Shown one piece after another: positions 1 through 10,449 of a stretch of 64,000 nucleotides of DNA. The DNA lies in contig NZ_JBNXUO010000005.1 of assembly GCF_050563535.1 (NCBI RefSeq), positions 1-64,000 on the forward strand, read 5' to 3'. Numbering within the stretch: the first letter of the stretch is position 1; each line of letters opens with the position of its first letter. The position numbers were made by a program, and so were the translations under genes. The notes below the pieces were generated by a model that worked only from the letters and a program-made list of their open reading frames with translations, was not told where the DNA came from and ran no database searches. This DNA comes from Falsiroseomonas sp050563535 (GTDB lineage Bacteria > Pseudomonadota > Alphaproteobacteria > Acetobacterales > Acetobacteraceae).

Positions 1-2589
1 GCCGAACATGGTGGCGGGGTCCCAGCGTTCCGCGGGCGCCTGGTCGGGGCGGCCCTGGCGGCCCTCCCCCCGCGGCGCGTCCGGGCGGCGGGGGCCGCGC
101 GGCGCCGGCCGTTCGGGTCGCACGACACCGATCCGGGCCGGTGCGGGCGGGCCGAACTGCCCTTCCTCCATCGGCGTCCCGGGCAGCAGGCGGAAGCCCA
201 TCGCCTCCAGCGCCATCGGCAGCGTGTCGCCTTTCACGCCGAGGCGCGAGGCCAGTCCTTCGGGCACGGGCGCGGGGGCCCGGCGGGTCAGGTAGCCGAT
301 CTCGCCCGCGATCCGCTCCGCGACATCGAGCCGCAGCAGCACGCGGCCGGCCGGCATCCAGCCCATCGCCACGGCGAAGCCCTGCGGCCAGCCATCCGGC
401 CCGCGCGGCTGGTTCGGGTCGGCGGGCGGGGGCAGCGGCGTCTCGGCCAGCGTCACGGAGACAAGGCCGGGATTGGGCAGCAGCGGGGTCGGTATGTTGC
501 GCCGCAGGGCCCAGAGCTGCGCGCGCAGCCCCATGGCGCGCGGCTTCAGCACCTCCGGCAGGTATAGCGCATAGCGCCCGGCGCGGATGCCGATGGCCTT
601 CAGACGCGCCCGCAGCTCGGCCGGCACCTCGCGGTCCGTGGCGCCGGGGGCGAGGCCCATCGCCTCCCGCAGGCGCCAGGCGGGGCCGCGCAGCGTGTTG
701 TCCTCGGCGGCCTTCGCCTCCACCGCCTCGAGCCCGCCGAGTTCGCGCTTCACCATCGCCTCGAGCCAGGCGACGAGGCGCAGCCGGACCCGTTCGCGCT
801 GCGTGTTGTCGAGGAATTCGGAGGCGATGACGTCGAGATGCGGCTTCAGCGGTTCCGGCCCCGGCCGCAGGCGCGCCACCTCGGACCCGTCCCACATCAC
901 GCGGTGCTGCGGGGTCAGGGTGAAGGCCTCGTCCTTCGCCGTTTCCAGGCTCGCCAGGCGGCGCGGCATCTCCTCCCGGAGCGCGCGGCGGGCGGCGCGC
1001 AGCACCAGGCGGCGCTCCTCCTCCTTCGTCGCCTCCGGGTCGGGCTCGAACTGGAAGCCGCGGATGCGGCCGACCGTGTGGCCTTCCACCACCACCTCGC
1101 CCTGGCGGGTGACGGCGGAGAGCAGGTCCTTCTCGGTGTCGTCGAGGCTGCGGATCAGGTGCGCGGCGCGGCGGTCCACGAAGCGGGCGATCAGGCGCTC
1201 ATGCAGCGCGTCGCTCACCGCGTCCTCGGCCTTGCGGGCCTCGGCCTGGTGGGCGGCGGCGTCGGCGATCCAGTCGGCGCGGGCGGCGACGTAGGACCAG
1301 ACCCGGATGTTGGCCAGCCGCGCCATCAGCGTGTCGAGGTCGCCCTCAACGTTGCCGAGCGCGGCGATGCTGCCGGCGACCCAGTCCGTCGGCAGGCGCC
1401 CGGCGGTGGACAGTTCGCGGAAGATGCGCGCGCAGAGCCGGGTGTGGCTGTCATCGGCGATCTTGCGGAAGTCTGGGACCTGGCAGGCTTCCCACAGCAG
1501 CCGCACGCGGGCGCGGCCCTGGGCGAGCTTCCGCACCTCCTCCTCCCGCGCGAGGTGGGAGAGGGTGATGTGGTCCGTCGCGTCGTTGCCCTTGGCGAGG
1601 CCGGGCTGCGGCGGCGGCAGGGCGAGGCTGTCGAGCAGCGCGTCCACCGACCCGAAGTCGAGATCGGCGTTGCGCCAGGCGATCTGCGACAGCGGCTCGA
1701 ACTCGTGGCCCTCGATCTGGCGGGCCATCTCCTCGGGCAGGGGCGGGCAGTCGGCGGTGGTGCCGAAGCTGCCGTCGCGCATGCCGCGGCCGGCGCGGCC
1801 GGCGATCTGGGCGGCTTCCTGGGCGTTCAGCGTGCGGATCTGGTGGCCATCGAACTTCTGCAGCGCGGCGAAGGCCACATGGTCCACATCCATGTTCAGG
1901 CCCATGCCGATGGCGTCCGTCGCCACCAGGAAGTCCACTTCCCGGTTCTGGTACAGCGCGACCTGGGCGTTGCGCGTGCGCGGGCTGAGTCGGCCCATCA
2001 CCACCGCGCAGCCGCCGCGGCGCCGGCGCACCGCCTCCGCGATCGCGTAGACCTCGGTCGCGCTGAAGGCGACGACGGCCGAGCGCGGCGGCAGCTTGGT
2101 GAGCTTGGCGGGACCCGCATGGGTCAGGCGCGACAGGCGGGGCCGCGTCTCGATCTCGGCCTGGGGGACCAGCCGCTGCAGCAGCGGGCGGATCGTCTCC
2201 GCGCCCAGGAACATCGTCTCCACCAAGCCGCGGGCGTGCAGCAGGCGGTCGGTGAAGATGTGGCCGCGGTCGGCGTCGGCGCAGAGCTGGATCTCGTCCA
2301 CCGCGACGAATTCCGCCCGGCGGTCGAGCGGCATGGCTTCCACCGTGCAGGCGAACCACCGCGCCTCGGGCGGGACGATCTTTTCCTCCCCCGTGATCAG
2401 CGCGACATGCCGTTCGCCCTTGGCGGCGACCATGCGGTCGTAATTCTCGCGCGCCAGCAGGCGCAGCGGGAATCCGATGATGCCGGAGGCATGCGCGAGC
2501 AGCCGCGTGATGGCGAGGTGCGTCTTGCCGGTATTGGTCGGGCCGAGCACGGCGCGGACCCGGGGGGCGAACATCTGGCGGTCGGACAT
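1..2589 (-). CDS. SUV3-like DEAD/DEAH-family helicase (partial, 3' end beyond window)
   Basis: ATP-dependent nucleic-acid helicase of the MgpS/SUV3 type, probably acting on RNA. The reverse strand reads open from an ATG at 2589 through position 1, at least 863 codons, so the C-terminus lies outside the window. Near the N-terminus are a Walker A GPTNTGKT (about residues 15-22) and a Walker B VDEIQ box in place of the usual DEAD. The order Walker A, DEIQ, then a QIAGRAGR motif VI is that of mitochondrial SUV3 and its alphaproteobacterial relatives. The visible C-terminal part is basic and rich in Pro, Arg and Gly. It is divergent from the MFS gene. Family assignment is firm; substrate is inferred. 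Confidence 0.88.
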   Translation of the reverse strand, partial: MSDRQMFAPRVRAVLGPTNTGKTHLAITRLLAHASGIIGFPLRLLARENYDRMVAAKGERHVALITGEEKIVPPEARWFACTVEAMPLDRRAEFVAVDEIQLCADADRGHIFTDRLLHARGLVETMFLGAETIRPLLQRLVPQAEIETRPRLSRLTHAGPAKLTKLPPRSAVVAFSATEVYAIAEAVRRRRGGCAVVMGRLSPRTRNAQVALYQNREVDFLVATDAIGMGLNMDVDHVAFAALQKFDGHQIRTLNAQEAAQIAGRAGRGMRDGSFGTTADCPPLPEEMARQIEGHEFEPLSQIAWRNADLDFGSVDALLDSLALPPPQPGLAKGNDATDHITLSHLAREEEVRKLAQGRARVRLLWEACQVPDFRKIADDSHTRLCARIFRELSTAGRLPTDWVAGSIAALGNVEGDLDTLMARLANIRVWSYVAARADWIADAAAHQAEARKAEDAVSDALHERLIARFVDRRAAHLIRSLDDTEKDLLSAVTRQGEVVVEGHTVGRIRGFQFEPDPEATKEEERRLVLRAARRALREEMPRRLASLETAKDEAFTLTPQHRVMWDGSEVARLRPGPEPLKPHLDVIASEFLDNTQRERVRLRLVAWLEAMVKRELGGLEAVEAKAAEDNTLRGPAWRLREAMGLAPGATDREVPAELRARLKAIGIRAGRYALYLPEVLKPRAMGLRAQLWALRRNIPTPLLPNPGLVSVTLAETPLPPPADPNQPRGPDGWPQGFAVAMGWMPAGRVLLRLDVAERIAGEIGYLTRRAPAPVPEGLASRLGVKGDTLPMALEAMGFRLLPGTPMEEGQFGPPAPARIGVVRPERPAPRGPRRPDAPRGEGRQGRPDQAPAERWDPATMFG

Positions 2590-2736
2590 CTTGTTGGTCG
2601 GCTTGGTCCGTCGGGGGTATGGGTTCCGTGACACGATGAGCCGCCCTTGGCAACTGCGGGCGGATCGCCGCGCCCGGATGGCGGTGCACCGAACCGGCCT
2701 TGGCGCGCGGGCAGGCAGCGGGCAGCTTGCCGCATC

Positions 2737-3879
2737 GTGAACGTCGCCGCGCGCCATTCCTGGCTTTTCGCCACCCAGTTCTTCGCCTTCGGCATCGTCC
2801 TGCCCTTCCTGCCGGCCGTGCTGGCGGCCCGCGGGCTGGATGCGGCGGAGGTCGCGGCGGTGCTGGCCCTGGGCTCCGCCGTGCGGCTGGTCGCGGGGCC
2901 GGCCGGGGGCTGGGCGGCGGATGCGCTGGGCGCGCCGCGCCTGGTGCTGGCCTGCGCGGCGGCGGCAAGCGCGCTGGCCGCCTGCGGCCTGCTGCTGCTG
3001 GCGGGCTTCGTCGCCATGCTGGCGGTGCATGCGGTGCTGAGCGCGGCCATGGCGCCGATCGTGCCGCTGACGGATGCGGTGACCACGGCGGCTATCCGGG
3101 GGGCGCGCTTCGACTACGGCCGGGTCCGGGCCGCGGGTTCGGTGGCCTTCATCCTGGCCGCGCTGCTGGGCGGACAGGCGGTGGCCCGCTTCGGGGTGGA
3201 TGGCGCGGTGGCGTTGATGGTGCTGGGCTGCGCCGGCGCGGCCGTGGCGGCGCTGCTGCTGCCGGCGGCGCCGCAGGCGGTGGTGGGCCGGCCGCGCGGC
3301 CTTGCCGCCTTCACCCTTCCCCTCCGCATCCCCGCCTTCCGGCGCCTGCTCCTGGTCTCCGCCCTGGTGCAGTCGAGTCACGCCTTCTACTACGCCTTCG
3401 GCACCCTCCATTGGCAGGCGGCGGGGCTTGGCGCGGGGCTGATCGGCGCGCTCTGGGCCACCGGCGTGGTCGCGGAGATCGCGCTGTTCGTCTGGGGGCG
3501 CGGCCTCGTGCTGCGGCTCGGGCCGGTCGGGCTGTCGCTCCTCGCGGCGGGGTGCGGCGTGCTGCGCTGGGGGGTGACGGCAGTGACGGCCGATCCCTGG
3601 CTGCTGTTCCCGGCGCAGGTGCTGCATGCGGGCACCTTCGGGGCGCAGCACCTGGCGACGATGGCGGTGCTGGGGCGCGTCGTGCCGGTGGCGCAGGCGG
3701 GCACGGCGCAGACGGTGCATGCCGCGCTCGGCCCCGGCCTGGCGATGGGCGTGCTGACCCTGGCCTGCGGGCCGCTCTACGAGGGCGCCGGCGGAGGCGG
3801 ATTCTGGGCCATGGCGCTGCTCTGCGCGGCGGCGGTGCCGGCCTCGATCATGCTGGGGCGGGCGCTGTCGCGGGCGTAG
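2737..3879 (+). CDS. MFS transporter, 3-phenylpropionate-permease-like
   Basis: Inner-membrane transporter of about 380 residues, almost wholly hydrophobic, with roughly 12 predicted membrane segments. The opening FATQFFAFGIVLPFLPAVL and the D-A-V-T-T segment near residue 110 resemble the PPP (HcaT-like) branch of the major facilitator superfamily. The frame is open from 2647, but the extra N-terminus is polar and Arg/Pro rich, so the GTG at 2737, directly before the first membrane helix, is preferred. No strong ribosome site is visible. Its 3' end overlaps the convergent metallophosphoesterase by 32 bp. Substrate unknown. Confidence 0.8.
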   Translation: MNVAARHSWLFATQFFAFGIVLPFLPAVLAARGLDAAEVAAVLALGSAVRLVAGPAGGWAADALGAPRLVLACAAAASALAACGLLLLAGFVAMLAVHAVLSAAMAPIVPLTDAVTTAAIRGARFDYGRVRAAGSVAFILAALLGGQAVARFGVDGAVALMVLGCAGAAVAALLLPAAPQAVVGRPRGLAAFTLPLRIPAFRRLLLVSALVQSSHAFYYAFGTLHWQAAGLGAGLIGALWATGVVAEIALFVWGRGLVLRLGPVGLSLLAAGCGVLRWGVTAVTADPWLLFPAQVLHAGTFGAQHLATMAVLGRVVPVAQAGTAQTVHAALGPGLAMGVLTLACGPLYEGAGGGGFWAMALLCAAAVPASIMLGRALSRA

Positions 3880-4636
3880 CGGGCTGGTCGTGCCAGGCCT
3901 CTCCGTTCCAGACGCGGGTGGCGACCCGCGCCTGCCCGTCGCGTACCGTGATGCGATGGTAGGCGTTGGGCGTGCCGCGCAGCCGGTGGGAGGTGGCGGT
4001 GGCCGCCTGCACCAGCAGCATCCCGTCCGAGACGGCGGCGGGGCGGATGTCCGGCAGGTGCAGGTGCCCGGTCAGCACCAGGCGCACGCCGTGCCGGGCG
4101 AAGGCCGCAAGGGCGGGGCCCGCATTGCCCACGGTGCGCGCCCCCGGCGCCAGCGCCGGCGGCGCGAAGGGGTGGTGCGCGACGACGATGCGGAACAGGC
4201 CCTTCGGCAGCGCGCCGAGCCGATCCTCGACCTTCGCGAGCCGCGACCGGCTGACCCGGCCGCGCGCCCAGTTGAGGTAGAGGCCGCCGCGCCGGGCGGT
4301 GTTGATGCCCACCACGGCGATGCCGCCGCCCTGCCAGACCGGCTCCGTCTCCGCCGAGACGTAGTGACGCCAGCGCCCCCAGGGGTCGGCGAAGCGTTCC
4401 AGCAGGTCATAGGGGGTGACGTCGTGGTTTCCCGGCACCGCGAGGACGGGGGCGGGCAGGGCGCGGAGGAAGCGGATCGCGGCCTCGAATTCGCGGTGGC
4501 GGGCGCGCTGCGTCAGGTCGCCGGAGACGGCGACGAGGTCGGGCGGCGTGAGGGCGATGTCGGCCGCGAGGGCGGCGACCACGGCCGGGTCCTCGGCGCC
4601 GAAATGCAGGTCCGACAGATGCGCGATGCAGGTCAT
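3848..4636 (-). CDS. Calcineurin-like metallophosphoesterase
   Basis: Predicted cytoplasmic phosphoesterase, 262 residues. The dinuclear-metal motifs are complete and in order: SDLHFG near residue 8, GDLTQR near 40, PGNHD near 68, AHHPF near 150 and the closing GHLHLPD near 190. This is the arrangement of the Icc/CpdA-like class III phosphodiesterases, but no adenylate cyclase or other partner is adjacent, so the substrate cannot be assigned. It may share a transcript with the lipid kinase gene upstream on the same strand, 51 bp away, and it runs convergently into the MFS gene. Confidence 0.85.
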   Translation of the reverse strand: MTCIAHLSDLHFGAEDPAVVAALAADIALTPPDLVAVSGDLTQRARHREFEAAIRFLRALPAPVLAVPGNHDVTPYDLLERFADPWGRWRHYVSAETEPVWQGGGIAVVGINTARRGGLYLNWARGRVSRSRLAKVEDRLGALPKGLFRIVVAHHPFAPPALAPGARTVGNAGPALAAFARHGVRLVLTGHLHLPDIRPAAVSDGMLLVQAATATSHRLRGTPNAYHRITVRDGQARVATRVWNGEAWHDQPATPATAPAPA

Positions 4637-4687
4637 GCGGGACGGGGCGGCCGGCGCTTCGCGCGACGCTGGCGGGGGCGCATGCGG

Positions 4688-5635
4688 CTAGGCAAGCTGG
4701 CGCCCGGCACCGGTGGTGGCCATGGCGCCCGCCGCCCCGGACGGCGGCGGCACGATCACCCGCAGGGCCCGGGGGTGGATGCGGTAGACGAGGGGCGAGG
4801 CCAGGATCATCGCCTCCCCATCGCTCATCACGCGCAGCGCAGCGCGGGGGGAACGGATCGTCACCTGCCTCGCCGTGCGCTCATGCACCAGCCGCGCGCC
4901 GCGCCAGCTGCCGAGGAACATGCCGGTGACGAGCCGCACCCACCACCACAGCCCGTAGCGCCGCGCGACGTAGAGCGTGAGTTCCCCCGCATCGAGCCGC
5001 GGGCGCGTCATCACCAGGCCGAACCCCTCCGCATAGCGGTTGTTCGCCACCGAGAGCGCGCGTGTCCAGAGCCGCACCGGCCGCCGCCCACCATCGAGCT
5101 CGACCCGCAGCCGCATCGGCCGGTGGCGCCAGGCGGCCCGCAGCCCGGCGATGGCGAAGGCGATGCGCGTGCGGAGGCTCGCCCGGCCCCGGTGGCGTTC
5201 GCGGTGCCGGCCGAGCCAGGAGGGCGAGCCGATGACGGAATTGCACAGGTAGACGTGGCCATTCACCTCGGCGACGTCGATGGCGCGGATCGTGCCATGC
5301 GCCAGCGCATCCGCGGCCGCGCCGAGTTCCAGCGGGATGCCGAGGTCCTTCGCCAGCATGTTCATCGTGCCGAGCGGCAGGATGCCGAGCGCGGTGCCGC
5401 TGTCCTTCAGCCGCGCGGCGGCGGCGGCGATGGTGCCGTCGCCCCCGCCCACCACCACCGCATCCGCGCCATGGGCGACGGCGTCGTCGAGCCGCGCGAG
5501 CAGTCCGCCGGGGTTGTCGGGGATCAGCACCGCGTCGAGCCCGGCGGCTTCGAGATGCCGCGCCACCTCGGCCTCCGCCTCGTGGCGGCCGAGCATGGAA
5601 CCGGCGGAGGCGTTGAGGACGACGGCGATGCGCAT
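4688..5635 (-). CDS. Diacylglycerol/lipid kinase family protein (YegS/DgkB-like)
   Basis: Predicted ATP-dependent lipid kinase, 315 residues. The N-terminus MRIAVVLNASAG and the nucleotide-binding GGGDGT loop near residue 60, followed by LPLGTMN, are diagnostic of the DAGK catalytic domain. The C-terminal half is the beta-rich YegS-type domain. The frame stays open to 5797, but the ATG at 5635 begins exactly at the family N-terminus. It lies downstream of acnA on the same strand with a hairpin terminator between them. Lipid substrate unknown. Confidence 0.85.
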   Translation of the reverse strand: MRIAVVLNASAGSMLGRHEAEAEVARHLEAAGLDAVLIPDNPGGLLARLDDAVAHGADAVVVGGGDGTIAAAAARLKDSGTALGILPLGTMNMLAKDLGIPLELGAAADALAHGTIRAIDVAEVNGHVYLCNSVIGSPSWLGRHRERHRGRASLRTRIAFAIAGLRAAWRHRPMRLRVELDGGRRPVRLWTRALSVANNRYAEGFGLVMTRPRLDAGELTLYVARRYGLWWWVRLVTGMFLGSWRGARLVHERTARQVTIRSPRAALRVMSDGEAMILASPLVYRIHPRALRVIVPPPSGAAGAMATTGAGRQLA

Positions 5636-5689
5636 GCGTGATGCGGAACGGTGCCGCGGCGCGGGGGTTCGCCGCGGCGCGAAAGGAAA

Positions 5690-5717
5690 GGGGCGCGGCC
5701 CTTGCGGACCGCGCCCC
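5690..5717 (-). terminator. Hairpin terminator downstream of acnA
   Basis: A 9-bp GC stem (GGGGCGCGG / CCGCGCCCC) with a 10-nt loop. On the reverse strand it is followed by CTTTCCTTTC. It lies 58 bp past the acnA stop and suits Rho-independent termination, although the T-tract is interrupted. Confidence 0.55.
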
Positions 5718-5774
5718 AGGCACTTCGCCAGCCAGTCCCCGCCCCCTTTCCCGCTTGGGGCAGGGGCAAGGGGG

Positions 5775-8471
<2,697 letters not shown>

Positions 8472-8662
8472 GGTCCGGGGTCCCCGTATCGCCCAGAAGG
8501 GCACGCTGTTGGGCGCCAGGCCCGGTGCGTCCCGGCTGCGGGGCGCGTTACGCCGGATCGAGGCGCGGTTCCGCCGGGCCGCTTTCGCGGCCGCAGCATG
8601 CGGCTTAAACCACAGGGGCGGGGGCCGGTCCATCCGGCCCGGAAGGGGACCATACCGGACAG

Positions 8663-9253
8663 ATGCTGGAAGCGCAGGACCTGGCCTGCTGGCGAGGGGA
8701 GAGGCCGGTCTTCGCCGGGCTGTCCTTCACCCTTCCCCCCGGCGGGGCGCTGCTGCTGACCGGCGCGAACGGCGCGGGCAAGTCCACGCTGCTGCGGCTG
8801 CTGGCCGGGCTGCTGCCGGCAGCCGAGGGACGGCTGCTGTGGCGGGGGGAGGATGTGGCGGCGGACCGCGTCGCCCATGCCGCGCGGCTGCGCTACCTCA
8901 GCCACCAGGACGCGCTGAAGCCATCGCTGAGCGTGGCCGAGAACCTGCGCTTCTACGCCCGGCTCTGGGGGGGGGAGGTCGCGCCGGCGCTCGATGCGCT
9001 GGGCCTTGGCGCGCTGTCGGACCTGCCGGGGCGGGTGCTTTCCTCCGGCCAGAAGCGGCGTCTCGCGCTCGCGCGGCTCGCGCTCGCCCCGGCGGCGCTC
9101 TGGCTGCTGGACGAGCCGACGGTGGGGCTCGACGCGGCGTCCGTCGCGCGGCTCGGCGCGCTGCTGGCGGAGCACCGGGCGAGGGGGGGGGCGGTGATCG
9201 CGGCGACCCATCTGCCGCTGCCGCTGCCGGATGCCGGGGGCCTGCGGCTGTGA
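8663..9253 (+). CDS. ccmA: Cytochrome c biogenesis heme exporter ATP-binding protein
   Basis: ATPase of the CcmABCD complex, which releases holo-CcmE so that heme reaches apocytochrome c. The 196-residue protein has a Walker A GANGAGKST near residue 36, an ABC signature of the degenerate CcmA type (LSSGQKRR, with SSGQ in place of SGGQ) and a Walker B LWLLDEPTVGLD. The final codons overlap the GTG of ccmB, so the two are translationally coupled. No ccmC, ccmD or ccmE is adjacent, so the rest of the system must lie elsewhere. Confidence 0.93.
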   Translation: MLEAQDLACWRGERPVFAGLSFTLPPGGALLLTGANGAGKSTLLRLLAGLLPAAEGRLLWRGEDVAADRVAHAARLRYLSHQDALKPSLSVAENLRFYARLWGGEVAPALDALGLGALSDLPGRVLSSGQKRRLALARLALAPAALWLLDEPTVGLDAASVARLGALLAEHRARGGAVIAATHLPLPLPDAGGLRL

Positions 9254-9909
9254 CCGCCTTCCTGGCCGTGCTGGGGCGCGAATTGCGGCTGGCGATGCGG
9301 CACCCCGCGGACACGCTCGCCGCCGTGCTGTTCTTTGTGCTGGTCTGCGCGCTGTTCCCCTTCGGCGTCGGCCCGGCTCCGGAGACGCTGGCGCGCATCG
9401 CGCCGGGCGCGCTGCTCGCCGCCGCGCTGCTGGCGGCGCTGCTGCCGCTCGACCGGCTGTTCGGGGCGGAGGCGGAGGACGGGTCGCTCGACCAGCTGCT
9501 GCTGTCGGGCCTGCCGCCGGCGGCGCTGGCCGCGGCGAAGGCCGCGTGCCACTGGGCCACCACGGGGCTGCCGCTGCTGGCGGCGACACCGGTGGCGGCG
9601 GCGATGCTGAACCTGCCGACCGAGGCCTGGGTCACGGCGGTGCTGGCGCTCGGGCTGGCCACCGCGGTGCTGTCGCTGTTCGGCACGGCGGGGGCGGCGC
9701 TGACGCTGGGCGCGCGGCGCGGCGGCGTTCTGCTGCCGCTGCTGGTGCTGCCGCTGGCGATCCCGGCGGTGATCTTCGGCGCCGCCGCGATCGAGGCGGC
9801 GGCGGCGGGGCTGGAGCCGCGGCCCTACCTGCTGCTGCTGGCGGCGGTGCTGGCGGTGGCACTGCCGATGGCGCCGCTCGCCGCCGGCGCGGCGCTGCGG
9901 GCGGAGTAG
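9250..9909 (+). CDS. ccmB: Heme exporter membrane protein CcmB
   Basis: Membrane partner of CcmA, 219 residues with about six predicted helices. The N-terminal RELRLAMRHP followed by a long helix, and the EAEDGSLDQLLLSGLP segment near residue 75, are typical of CcmB. It starts at a GTG that overlaps the ccmA stop (GTGA). The long upstream extension of this frame is the shadow of ccmA. It ends at a TAG, and the next gene downstream is not a Ccm component. Confidence 0.92.
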   Translation: MTAFLAVLGRELRLAMRHPADTLAAVLFFVLVCALFPFGVGPAPETLARIAPGALLAAALLAALLPLDRLFGAEAEDGSLDQLLLSGLPPAALAAAKAACHWATTGLPLLAATPVAAAMLNLPTEAWVTAVLALGLATAVLSLFGTAGAALTLGARRGGVLLPLLVLPLAIPAVIFGAAAIEAAAAGLEPRPYLLLLAAVLAVALPMAPLAAGAALRAE

Positions 9910-9974
9910 CGCCCGGCCGGGAACCGCACGCCCCGCGCAACGCTTTCCTCCGCACGATGGCGTGAGAGGGAGCC

Positions 9975-10400
9975 ATGGCGTTCAAGGGTAAGCCGCCGGG
10001 CGCCGGATCGGGCGAGATGTCGCGCCGCACCGCGGCGCTGCGGCCGGCCATCGCGCTCACCCCGGAGGAAGCGTCGAAGGCCCGCGCGCTGCGCCGGCGG
10101 GGAGCGGAGCCCGACGCCATCGCCGCCCATTTCGGCGTGCCGGTGGTGGAGGTGGAGAAGGCGCTGGTGCAGATGCGCTCCCCGCGGCCGGAGACGACGC
10201 GCGGAACGCTCAACGTGACGCTCGCCGCGCACCGGCTGGTGATGGCCGAGCGGATCGGCGACGAGCCGCTGTGGCGCACCGTCGACCGCCTGCTGGACGA
10301 ATTGCTGCGGCGGCGCGCGGAGGCCATGCGTCGCCGTCCTGGCCCGGGCCGGCGACCGGGAGCCGCGCCGTTGCCGCTGTTCCCGGCCGAGGGCAGTTGA
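9975..10400 (+). CDS. Hypothetical protein with helix-turn-helix-like segment
   Basis: Small basic protein, 141 residues, not recognised as a named family. An ATG at 9975 follows a GAGAGGGAG ribosome site. The middle part (residues about 38-65, PEEASKARALRRRG then IAAHFGVPVVEVEKAL) reads like a helix-turn-helix of the resolvase/sigma-70 region 4 type, and the C-terminus is Arg/Pro rich. The position 66 bp after ccmB on the same strand may mean co-transcription. DNA binding is an inference from the pattern only. Confidence 0.55.
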   Translation: MAFKGKPPGAGSGEMSRRTAALRPAIALTPEEASKARALRRRGAEPDAIAAHFGVPVVEVEKALVQMRSPRPETTRGTLNVTLAAHRLVMAERIGDEPLWRTVDRLLDELLRRRAEAMRRRPGPGRRPGAAPLPLFPAEGS

Positions 10401-10449
10401 GGCCGCGCCCGGCGCGTAGGGGCACGAGAGGAGCAGGCGGCCGATCGGA

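Noticed and set aside
8..2631. Long plus-strand reading frames (up to 597 residues)
   Set aside because: They mirror the SUV3-like helicase on the other strand; their composition is Arg/Ala/Gly-biased without any motif.
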